Shown: positions 1-5,858 of the stretch, one piece after another | How positions within the stretch are numbered: position 1 is the stretch's first letter | Layout of the letters: the number at the start of each line of letters is the position of its first letter | Notes under the pieces: generated by a model | Database searches by the model: none | The model's input: only the letters and a program-made list of their open reading frames with translations | Told to the model about the DNA's origin: nothing | Translations under genes and position numbers: made by a program | Source: JBHHYU01 sp046757725 | GTDB taxonomy: Bacteria > Desulfobacterota > Binatia > UBA9968 | NCBI GenBank assembly: GCA_046757725.1 | Contig: JBHHYU010000062.1 | Coordinates: 1 to 18,970, forward strand | DNA length: 18,970 bases | Direction of reading: 5' to 3'

Positions 1-5
1 TTTAG

Positions 6-35
6 TTGACAGAGGCTGGCTGCTTCCCGTAAACT
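6..35 (+). promoter_or_regulatory. Sigma70-type promoter of the small left-edge unit
   Basis: A perfect -35 box TTGACA (6-11) is followed by an 18-nt spacer and a -10 box TAAACT (30-35, 4 of 6 consensus bases). A start site near 42 would leave a leader of about 25 nt before the ATG at 67. Promoter, Shine-Dalgarno and ATG are all in register. Read by eye only. Confidence 0.4.
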
Positions 36-66
36 AAGTTCAGCAGGGAAAGGAGGTGGTCCAAAC

Positions 67-108
67 ATGATAACTAAATCTAGTGACTGCGAGGTGGCTG
101 AGACTTAG
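67..108 (+). CDS. 13-codon micro-ORF with near-perfect Shine-Dalgarno
   Basis: The ATG at 67 is preceded by AAGGAGGTG (50-58), almost the full complement of the 16S rRNA 3' end, with eight nucleotides of spacing. The frame reads MITKSSDCEVAET and stops at TAG (106-108). Past the TAG the frame stays open for tens of codons, starting APSRIFYGGSGFGAWD, so an amber mutation in a longer gene or readthrough are alternatives. A promoter lies at 6-35 and a strong hairpin follows at 131-161, so promoter, ribosome site, ORF and hairpin form one compact plus-strand unit convergent with the HEAT gene. I do not recognise the peptide. It could be a leader peptide, a small-peptide gene, a decayed gene start, or a chance ORF inside a structured RNA. 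Confidence 0.3.
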   Translation: MITKSSDCEVAET

Positions 109-130
109 GCTCCTAGCAGGATCTTTTACG

Positions 131-161
131 GGGGTTCGGGCTTTGGAGCCTGGGATTCCCC
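131..161 (+). repeat. Long imperfect hairpin after the micro-ORF
   Basis: GGGG (131-134) pairs with CCCC (158-161). Inside that, bases 135-142 pair with 147-154 (five Watson-Crick and three G-T pairs) around a TTGG loop, with a 3-nt bulge at 155-157. GGCTGAG (96-102) can also pair with CTCAGTT (162-168), enclosing the whole element. No T-run follows on either strand, so it is not a classical terminator. It lies just beyond the HEAT gene's stop on the opposite strand. Confidence 0.4.
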
Positions 162-167
162 CTCAGT

Positions 168-926
168 TCACCAAAGTGGGGTCCCTCCACCGCGTTGTTG
201 TTTAGAGGTGGGGTGGGCCCCTTTTTTATGCAATAAGTTCAGGGCGGTATTAGCGGCTTTTCGGAGTCGAGGATCCTTGCTTTGACTGGCTTGCTTCAGT
301 GCTGTCCGAATTTCATTCGTGGGTGCCCCTAACCGTGCGAGGGTGACAGCGGCTGCATTGCGAACTCGGGAGTCGGCATCTTCCAAAAAAAGGTGGAGCA
401 GGAGGTTCAGCCCATCTTTACCTATGTAAGGTCGCGTTTTTAGACTGGTTACTGCGGCTATGCGTACTAACGGATCAAGGTCCTGAAGTGATTCTAGCAA
501 TGCTTGGAGAGAGGCGGTGTCTTTTAGCTTCATGTCACGAAGGCAGTAGACGGCCATCCTTCTCTGGATCGAACTGCCGTTCTTCAGGAGATCACGCAGC
601 AAAAGAACTACAGCTTCATTATTCTTTCCCAGACGGGCTAGCAACAGGCACACGGCCCAGCGGATTTCCCGATCCTTGCTGTCCAGCGTTCTGAGCAAGA
701 CCTCAAGACATCGTTGAGAGGGGTTAGGTAGTTGACCCAGGATATAGGCGATAGCCCAACGATTTTTACTAGAGGTATCGTTTAGGAGCCGGTTCAGTAC
801 CTCTTGGATTTCCGGGGTGCGAGGTGCCATCCCCGTCAGGGAATCTACGGCTGCTCGAATGACAGCTTTATCCGAATGGTCCAAAGATTTTAGGAAAGCG
901 GCGATCCTCTCTGGGTCATTGTTCAT
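168..926 (-). CDS. HEAT-repeat protein
   Basis: This 252-aa soluble protein has no signal peptide or membrane segment. From about residue 8 to 235 it is built of roughly 30-35-residue repeats, each a pair of helices with the HEAT pattern of leucine and alanine plus conserved Asp/Arg turns (for example SKNRWAIAYILG, DREIRWAVCLLLARLG, DSRVRNAAAVTLARLG). Such alpha-solenoids act as protein-binding scaffolds; no catalytic motif is visible. The tail is short, basic and glycine-rich. Its ATG overlaps the TGA of the upstream phosphodiesterase gene (ATGA), so the two are probably translationally coupled in one transcript. The partner is unknown. Identification as HEAT-repeat is firm; any function is open. 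Confidence 0.85.
   Translation of the reverse strand: MNNDPERIAAFLKSLDHSDKAVIRAAVDSLTGMAPRTPEIQEVLNRLLNDTSSKNRWAIAYILGQLPNPSQRCLEVLLRTLDSKDREIRWAVCLLLARLGKNNEAVVLLLRDLLKNGSSIQRRMAVYCLRDMKLKDTASLQALLESLQDLDPLVRIAAVTSLKTRPYIGKDGLNLLLHLFLEDADSRVRNAAAVTLARLGAPTNEIRTALKQASQSKDPRLRKAANTALNLLHKKGAHPTSKQQRGGGTPLW
210..227 (+). terminator. Weak terminator-like stem plus T-run, plus strand
   Basis: GGGG (210-213), loop TGGG and CCCC (218-221) are followed directly by six T (222-227). On the plus strand this would end the transcript of the micro-ORF unit. The stem is only 4 bp and lies inside the 3' end of the HEAT gene on the other strand, so chance is likely. Confidence 0.2.
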
Positions 927-1765
927 TGCTTTGGAAGTGTTTTTTCCTGCCGATGGTCTGGTACAAGAAGTTCACGCAAACGAGCCGGGTAGTCGGTAAT
1001 AATGCCGTCCACGGCGAGGCAAAGTAAGCGCTCCATTTCCGCGGTTTCGTTAATCGTCCATACAAACATTTCAACTCCCAGATCGTGAGCTGCCGCAACC
1101 GTCTGTTCGTTTACCAGAGTCATGCCACTGTATTCGCAAGGTATTTGAAAGGCTTGGCCGGGAGCCCTATAGGGATCTTTTTTGCTTCCTGCCACCCATT
1201 GCAAGAAAGCCGCAACCTCCCCGTAGGAAAAACCCGTGGCAATGGCCATTTTTTTTTTATCAAGCTCTCGGCGGATACGCTTCATGATGGCATCTTTTTC
1301 AGTCGCCAATAAGACCTGTTCTTCTTTACCGAGCCGGCAGATGATTTCTATCACCTTTTGAACTATAGGGGGCCGGTGCTGCTTGATTTCGATGATTGCT
1401 TTAGCACCGGGGAAGGTCAAAAAAAACTCCTCCAGAGTCGGAATCCTTGCCTTCTGTCCGCGATAGGGGTAACCGATGCCTCCCGCCGTGGTGAAATAGT
1501 AACCTGCATCAAGCGCCTTGAGCTCTTTAAGGGACTGTCGCCTGACGTAACCACGACTGTTGGTGGTCCTTTTGAGGGTGCTATCATGCATAATGACCAC
1601 TTCCCCTTCTTTACTGCTCCGTACGTCTAACTCGATATATTGCGCCCCATCTTCCAAGGCCCTTTGAAAAGAAGGTAGGGTGTTCTCCGGCGCTTCTCCC
1701 ATGGCTCCCCGGTGGCCGAAGACACGGGGTTTCTCGTCAGCGAAAAAGGGATAATTCTGCAGCAT
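923..1765 (-). CDS. Glycerophosphodiester phosphodiesterase family protein
   Basis: The 280-aa protein belongs to the GDPD family, which hydrolyses glycerophosphodiesters to glycerol 3-phosphate and an alcohol in a metal-dependent TIM barrel. Seen motifs, numbered from the ATG at 1765: FGHRGAMGEAPENT with His18-Arg19 near the N-terminus, the metal ligands Glu45 and Asp47 in IELDVRSS, and HDSTLKRTT with the second catalytic His60. A later AIIEIK strand supplies another acidic ligand, and WTINE and GIITDYP near the C-terminus are typical. No signal peptide is evident, so it is probably cytoplasmic. A TTG at 1771 is an alternative start. Neither start has a Shine-Dalgarno; the good one upstream belongs to an overlapping 34-codon ORF. 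The stop overlaps the start of the HEAT gene. Substrate cannot be told from sequence. Confidence 0.9.
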   Translation of the reverse strand: MLQNYPFFADEKPRVFGHRGAMGEAPENTLPSFQRALEDGAQYIELDVRSSKEGEVVIMHDSTLKRTTNSRGYVRRQSLKELKALDAGYYFTTAGGIGYPYRGQKARIPTLEEFFLTFPGAKAIIEIKQHRPPIVQKVIEIICRLGKEEQVLLATEKDAIMKRIRRELDKKKMAIATGFSYGEVAAFLQWVAGSKKDPYRAPGQAFQIPCEYSGMTLVNEQTVAAAHDLGVEMFVWTINETAEMERLLCLAVDGIITDYPARLRELLVPDHRQEKTLPKQ

Positions 1766-1841
1766 AGGCAAAGGAGTTGAAGAACCTTGGCCGGGAATTA
1801 GCTTTAGATCCTAGGATCTGAGGTTGGTTCTGCTCAGCCAT
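1737..1841 (-). CDS. 34-codon ORF overlapping the phosphodiesterase start
   Basis: The ATG at 1841 has GGAGGT (1847-1852 on the plus strand) five nucleotides upstream, the best ribosome-binding site in this gap. The ORF begins MAEQNQPQILGSKANSRP and ends at TGA (1737-1739), which lies 26-28 nt inside the phosphodiesterase gene in another frame. Either it is a leader ORF whose translation delivers ribosomes to the phosphodiesterase start, or the phosphodiesterase once began here and a frameshift (real or from sequencing) split off its N-terminus. The downstream product already looks complete at MLQNYPFFADEKPRVFGHRG, which favours the leader idea slightly. The peptide resembles nothing I know. 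Confidence 0.35.
   Translation of the reverse strand: MAEQNQPQILGSKANSRPRFFNSFAYAAELSLFR
1806..1819. repeat. 14-bp perfect palindrome
   Basis: AGATCCTAGGATCT is identical on both strands. It lies between sdhB and the phosphodiesterase gene, inside the 34-codon ORF, about 40 nt before the phosphodiesterase start. It could be a dimeric-protein site or a chance palindrome. Confidence 0.35.
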
Positions 1842-1848
1842 TTTCTAC

Positions 1849-1865
1849 CTCCAGGATCTTTGGAG
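1849..1865 (-). promoter_or_regulatory. Hairpin covering the small ORF's Shine-Dalgarno
   Basis: On the minus-strand RNA CTCCA (1865-1861), a 7-nt loop and TGGAG (1853-1849) form a perfect 5-bp stem. The second arm contains most of the GGAGG ribosome site at 1847-1852, so folding would hide it. The stem is short and may be chance. Confidence 0.25.
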
Positions 1866-1914
1866 TCCAGCGCCCTCAGAGTCTAATGGGAGGTCCCTTC
1901 CGGATTCGATAGTT

Positions 1915-2670
1915 CTATGTCGTCTTTCCAGTGAGCTTGCGGAAGAGCAAAGTCAATGGGTCATAGAACTTGTCAACCACCCGTTCTTTGAGGGGGATGA
2001 TGGCGTTGTCAGTGATACGAATGTTTTCAGGACAAACCTCTGTGCAGCACTTGGTAATGTTGCAAAGCCCTATGCCGGCATTTTGTTTGGTGAGGTCCAG
2101 TCGATCCGCGGTATCCAGCGGGTGCATTTCTAGAGCCGCCAATCGTACGAAGAAGCGTGGTCCAGAATAGCGCTCCTTGTTATCCTCATGGTCGCGTATA
2201 ACGTGGCATACGTTCTGGCACAGGAAGCATTCGATGCATTTGCGAAATTCCTGGGATCGATCAATGTCCTTTTGGAACATACGCCGTGTACCGTCGGGTT
2301 CTTTGGGCTTTGGCTTGAACGCAGGGACGGTCTTTGCCTTTTCATAGTTGAACGATACATCCGTGACCAGATCCCTGATCACCGGGAAGGTTTTGATTGG
2401 ACTCACGGAAATGGTCTCACCAGGCTTGAACATATTCATCCGGGTCATACACATGAGCCGCGGTTTACCGTTGATCTCTGCGCTGCATGAACCGCATTTA
2501 CCTGCTTTGCAATTCCAGCGAACGGCCAAGTCGGTAGCTTGGGTGGCCTGGAGCGTGTGTATCAGGTCAAGCACCACCATCCCCTCCTCAGCGGGGACAA
2601 GGAACTCCTTAAAGGCACCCCCCTTAGAGTTACCGCGCCAGACTCGCATCGGAACATCTGTTGTTGCCAT
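1915..2670 (-). CDS. sdhB: Succinate dehydrogenase iron-sulfur subunit (Sdh1-like)
   Basis: The 251-aa subunit carries electrons from the flavin of SdhA through three Fe-S clusters to quinone on the cytoplasmic face of the membrane. The N-terminal ferredoxin domain has the [2Fe-2S] ligands Cys54, Cys59, Cys62 and Cys74. The C-terminal domain has Cys145, Cys148, Cys151 plus Cys213 for the [4Fe-4S] cluster and Cys155, Cys203, Cys209 for the [3Fe-4S] cluster, with the spacing seen in E. coli SdhB. An extra Cys208 sits next to Cys209. The start ATG shares one base with the TAA of sdhA, so translation is coupled. Last gene of the sdhC-sdhA-sdhB set. The sequence alone does not exclude fumarate reductase, but context with fumC and aconitase favours succinate oxidation. 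Confidence 0.93.
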   Translation of the reverse strand: MATTDVPMRVWRGNSKGGAFKEFLVPAEEGMVVLDLIHTLQATQATDLAVRWNCKAGKCGSCSAEINGKPRLMCMTRMNMFKPGETISVSPIKTFPVIRDLVTDVSFNYEKAKTVPAFKPKPKEPDGTRRMFQKDIDRSQEFRKCIECFLCQNVCHVIRDHEDNKERYSGPRFFVRLAALEMHPLDTADRLDLTKQNAGIGLCNITKCCTEVCPENIRITDNAIIPLKERVVDKFYDPLTLLFRKLTGKTT

Positions 2671-4475
2671 TATGTTTGCTCCTCGAGCAGCTTCTTCAGA
2701 TCTTCAGGCATCTCGCCCAGCGGTTCCTGGGAGATGACAATTTGCCCGTTTTTCTTCTGTGCTACCATATTCACCTTGCCGAATTTTGGATCCGGCCTAG
2801 GAAAGTCATCACGGCTGTGACCGCCGCGGCTTTCCTTTCGCTCAATGGCCGCCCGCGTAACGACCTCCGACACCGTGAGCATGGAATCGAGGTCCAGGGC
2901 GAGGTGCCAGGCGGGGTTGTACTGCCGATTGTCATGCACCTTGACCTTTGCCAGCCTCTGCTTGAGCCCGGCGATCTCATCCAGGGCCTTTTTGAGGTCC
3001 GCTTCCGTGCGGATGATGCCCACAAAGTTCTGCATACACTCCTGGAGGTCAGACTGGATGGCATAAGGGTTTTCTTCCCCGCGATCATCGAACGATGCGA
3101 TCGTTGCTCGAGACAACGCCTCCAGTTCTGCAGCGTTTAGTGCAGGTGAACCCTTGAAATTCTTGGCATACTCTGCGGCGTAAAGGCCGGCCCTGCGTCC
3201 GAACACGACCAGGTCAGAGAGGGAATTTCCACCCAGGCGGTTGGCGCCGTGCAGCCCACCGGCGACTTCGCCTGCCGCATAGAGACCGGGGACGCACGTG
3301 GCTGCACTGTCTGCGTCTACCCTGATCCCGCCGTTCATGTAGTGGCAGGTTGGTCCCACCTCCATTGGTTCCCTGGTGATGTCCACATCAGCAAGTTCTT
3401 TGAACTGCTGGTACATGGATGGAAGTCGTCGCTTAATGTAATCCTGGTCCCGGCGCGACGCGATATCAAGAAAGACACCACCATGAGGACTCCCCCGTCC
3501 GGCCTTGACCTCGGCGTTGATGGCTCTCGCCACCTCGTCCCGTGGAAGGAGGTCAGGTGTGCGGCGGTTGTTTTTCTTGTCCGTGTACCAGGCATCGGCT
3601 TCTTGTTCGGTGTCGGCTGTTTCGGCCTTGAAGAACTCCGGTATGTAATTAAACATAAATCGCTTCCCCTGTGCGTTTTTTAGTGTTCCTCCATCTCCGC
3701 GAACCCCCTCTGTGACAAGGAGGCCCCGGACGCTCGGTGGCCAGACCATCCCCGTGGGATGAAACTGGTGACACTCCATATCGATGAGTTGAGCACCTGC
3801 GTTGAGGGCCAACGCAATGCCATTGCCGGTGGACTCCCACGAATTGGTGGTAATCTTCCAGGACCTACCTATCCCGCCGCTCCCAAGCACCACAGCCTTA
3901 GCCTTGAAAACCACAAATCGACCGCTCTCCCGCCAGTAACCGAAGGCCCCAGCGATGCAGTCCGCGTCTTTCAGAAGGTTCGTGATCGTGCACTCCATGA
4001 AAACGTCGATCCCCTTATGCACGGCGTGTTGCTGGAGGGTGCGAATCATCTCCAGGCCCGTGCGATCCCCGACGTGGGCCAATCGTGCGTAGCGGTGCCC
4101 GCCGAAATCGCGCTGTAGGATGAGACCGTTCTCAGTCCGGTCAAACAGTGCCCCCCATTCTTCTAGCTCCAGCACTCGATCCGGGGCCTCCTGGGCGTGG
4201 AGCTGAGCCATACGCCAGTTGTTTAGCAGCTTCCCCCCTCGCATGGTGTCACGGAAGTGGACTTTCCAGTTGTCCTCCGGATAGACGTTTCCCAAAGCCG
4301 CGGCGATACCTCCTTCGGCCATGACCGTGTGCGCCTTGCCCAGAAGGGACTTGCAGATCAACGCGGTCTTCACACCTTTGGCAGAGGCCTCAATGGCTGC
4401 ACGGAGTCCCGCACCGCCGGCACCGATGACAATAACGTCGTAGTCGTGGGTCTCGTATTTATCTTCAAGTGCCAT
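2670..4475 (-). CDS. sdhA: Succinate dehydrogenase flavoprotein subunit (Sdh1-like)
   Basis: The 601-aa catalytic subunit oxidises succinate to fumarate. The Rossmann motif VIGAGGAGLRAA (residues 16-27) binds FAD, and GKAHTVMAEGGI carries His49 at the position of the covalent FAD histidine. QFHPTGM, the GPTCHYMNGGIRV segment and HGANRLGGNSLSDLVVFGRRAG match the dicarboxylate-binding and capping regions of the family. A C-terminal helical domain ends in RGGHSRDDFPRPDP. Length is normal. It starts one base into the stop codon of sdhC and ends one base into sdhB. The gene order membrane-flavoprotein-FeS and the sequence type match the mycobacterial Sdh1 complex (Rv0249c-Rv0247c) rather than E. 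coli SdhCDAB. Direction of catalysis in the cell is inferred from context. Confidence 0.95.
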   Translation of the reverse strand: MALEDKYETHDYDVIVIGAGGAGLRAAIEASAKGVKTALICKSLLGKAHTVMAEGGIAAALGNVYPEDNWKVHFRDTMRGGKLLNNWRMAQLHAQEAPDRVLELEEWGALFDRTENGLILQRDFGGHRYARLAHVGDRTGLEMIRTLQQHAVHKGIDVFMECTITNLLKDADCIAGAFGYWRESGRFVVFKAKAVVLGSGGIGRSWKITTNSWESTGNGIALALNAGAQLIDMECHQFHPTGMVWPPSVRGLLVTEGVRGDGGTLKNAQGKRFMFNYIPEFFKAETADTEQEADAWYTDKKNNRRTPDLLPRDEVARAINAEVKAGRGSPHGGVFLDIASRRDQDYIKRRLPSMYQQFKELADVDITREPMEVGPTCHYMNGGIRVDADSAATCVPGLYAAGEVAGGLHGANRLGGNSLSDLVVFGRRAGLYAAEYAKNFKGSPALNAAELEALSRATIASFDDRGEENPYAIQSDLQECMQNFVGIIRTEADLKKALDEIAGLKQRLAKVKVHDNRQYNPAWHLALDLDSMLTVSEVVTRAAIERKESRGGHSRDDFPRPDPKFGKVNMVAQKKNGQIVISQEPLGEMPEDLKKLLEEQT

Positions 4476-5233
4476 TAAAACAACCTCATGTCTTGGATTA
4501 CACCCATAGATAGCAGGCGAACGTAGAGATCAGCTAGGCCTACCCAGACAAGGCTGATCCAGGCATACAGCATGTGGTGTTCGTTCAGTGAGCTGACGAT
4601 CTGCCAGAATCGGTATCTGGTCGGTGACTTCGAAAAAGTGTTGAGGTGGCCGCCACACATATGACGACAGGAATGGCAGGAAAAGCTGTAAAACGATAGG
4701 AGGGTCGAATTGATCACAAGCACCAGCGTTCCGATCCCTATGCCAAAACCGTCAGGGAACATGAAGGCCCGCACGGCGTCCCACCAGAGAAAGGCCACCA
4801 CGATGAGGGCCAACCAGAAGAAATATCGGTGAATGTTCTGGAGGACTAGGGGAAACGCCGTCTCCCCCCTGTATTCTTTTGCAGCGTCACGAACGGCGCA
4901 GGCAGGGGGGGACCAGAAAAAAGACCGATAGTAGGCCTTACGGTAATAGTAACAGGTAAGGCGGAACCCCCCAGGGACCCAGAGGATAAGGATTGCCGGT
5001 GACAGGTTCCACCACGAGCCGATGAGCGGAACGCTCACATCTGTGCAATTTGCGGAAATACATGGAGAGTAAAAGGGCGAGAGGTAAGGGGCGATGTAAT
5101 AGTGTGCATTCTGCAGGGCGGCCCATGTTGCATAGACGATGAAGGCCCCTAGGCCGAAGACAACAAGCAGTGGTTCCACCCACCAGAGGTCCTCTCTCAG
5201 GGTTCTTTTGGCTTCTAGGGCTAAGCTGTCCAT
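4475..5233 (-). CDS. sdhC: Succinate dehydrogenase membrane subunit, Sdh1 type with Cys/His motif
   Basis: The 252-aa integral membrane protein has about five hydrophobic segments (roughly residues 20-40, 78-97, 130-152, 165-185, 222-243). It anchors SdhAB and should hold the quinone site. It is unlike E. coli SdhC/SdhD. SCHSCRHMCGGH (185-196) packs Cys186, His187, Cys189, His191, Cys193 and His196 at the end of a membrane segment, and more cysteines occur at 58, 63, 94 and 112. This matches the anchor of mycobacterial Sdh1, for which a membrane-embedded Rieske-type [2Fe-2S] cluster has been reported; which residues are ligands here is inference. His135 and His219/220 are possible haem or quinone residues. 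GGAGG lies 12 nt before the ATG, a long spacing. A second ATG at 5243 is out of frame. Confidence 0.85.
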   Translation of the reverse strand: MDSLALEAKRTLREDLWWVEPLLVVFGLGAFIVYATWAALQNAHYYIAPYLSPFYSPCISANCTDVSVPLIGSWWNLSPAILILWVPGGFRLTCYYYRKAYYRSFFWSPPACAVRDAAKEYRGETAFPLVLQNIHRYFFWLALIVVAFLWWDAVRAFMFPDGFGIGIGTLVLVINSTLLSFYSFSCHSCRHMCGGHLNTFSKSPTRYRFWQIVSSLNEHHMLYAWISLVWVGLADLYVRLLSMGVIQDMRLF

Positions 5234-5261
5234 GGTCTGACATGTCCTCCTTGTTCTTACT

Positions 5262-5290
5262 TATTTATCCGGATGCCGGTCCGCCGTCAA
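5262..5290 (-). promoter_or_regulatory. Possible promoter for sdhCAB
   Basis: On the minus strand TTGACG (5285-5290, 5 of 6) is followed by a 17-nt spacer and TAAATA (5262-5267, 3 of 6). It lies in the 146-nt gap between the ferredoxin gene and sdhC and would start RNA just before the sdhC ribosome site. The -10 box is weak, so sdhCAB may instead be read through from fumC and the ferredoxin gene. Confidence 0.28.
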
Positions 5291-5379
5291 GGAGAGTGCT
5301 TCTGGTGAACCGCCTTTCGACGGCCTCAGAACGAGACGCTTCCGTTCCGTGTAACTTCTGGTGTTCTTGGGAACGAACT

Positions 5380-5697
5380 TTAAGAGACAGCTTCTTTTTT
5401 TCCCGCCTCTTCAAGCCTCAGGTAGGTTTCAATAATCTCCGGGATGTTCTCCTTGGTAACCTTCATGTACCAGAGCCCTTCAGGCCAGATCATCATATTG
5501 GGTCCGAAGGCACAGAGATCCAAGCAACCGCTCTTTGCGACACGGAGTTTTCCCTTCAGGCCACTCTCCTTGGCTACTCTTTTCAGTTCCTCAACGATCT
5601 CTTCCGAGCCACTATAACCGCAAGAGGGGCTTTCTCCGTGACGGTTATTGATGCAGACAAAGATTTGCCTCTTGTAAGGTTGTTGTCGCTTGATCAT
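5380..5697 (-). CDS. Thioredoxin-like [2Fe-2S] ferredoxin
   Basis: This 105-aa protein carries the four ligands of the thioredoxin-fold [2Fe-2S] ferredoxin family: Cys15 and Cys26 (C-x10-C) in FVCINNRHGESPSCG, and Cys58 and Cys62 (C-x3-C) in KSGCLDLCAFGP. Helical linkers and the C-terminal strand pattern match free-standing ferredoxins such as those of Clostridium pasteurianum and Aquifex, and NuoE-like domains. It is a small cytoplasmic one-electron carrier. The ATG follows GAGGGGG with good spacing. The gene lies 161 nt after fumC and 146 nt before sdhC on the same strand, so it may belong to the same transcription unit and serve that enzyme set. Partner unknown. CGTTCC/GGAACG arms (6 bp) just after its stop are not followed by a T-run. 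Confidence 0.88.
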   Translation of the reverse strand: MIKRQQPYKRQIFVCINNRHGESPSCGYSGSEEIVEELKRVAKESGLKGKLRVAKSGCLDLCAFGPNMMIWPEGLWYMKVTKENIPEIIETYLRLEEAGKKEAVS

Positions 5698-5838
5698 GAA
5701 AACCCCCTCAATCCAACGATTTATTCTTCATCCTATACCAAAAAAATGATGACTTTGCACACACCATCTAGCCCTTAGGTTTTTAGCATTCAGCCTTCAT
5801 TAATCAGCAAAAACCGGGGTGGTGGAGTTGGAGCCCAT

Positions 5839-5856
5839 AGCTATCTGCTGATAGCT
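5839..5856 (-). repeat. 7-bp hairpin directly after the fumC stop
   Basis: AGCTATC and GATAGCT are perfect inverted arms around a 4-nt loop and begin two bases after the fumC TAA. On the minus strand no U-run follows, so it is not a standard terminator; a role as an RNA 3'-end stabiliser or processing site is possible. The rest of the 161-nt gap to the ferredoxin gene shows nothing else clear. Confidence 0.4.
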
Positions 5857-5858
5857 TG

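Noticed and set aside
2348..3140. Plus-strand open frames across sdhA and sdhB
   Set aside because: Antisense shadows of well-conserved genes; no ribosome sites or protein-like motifs.
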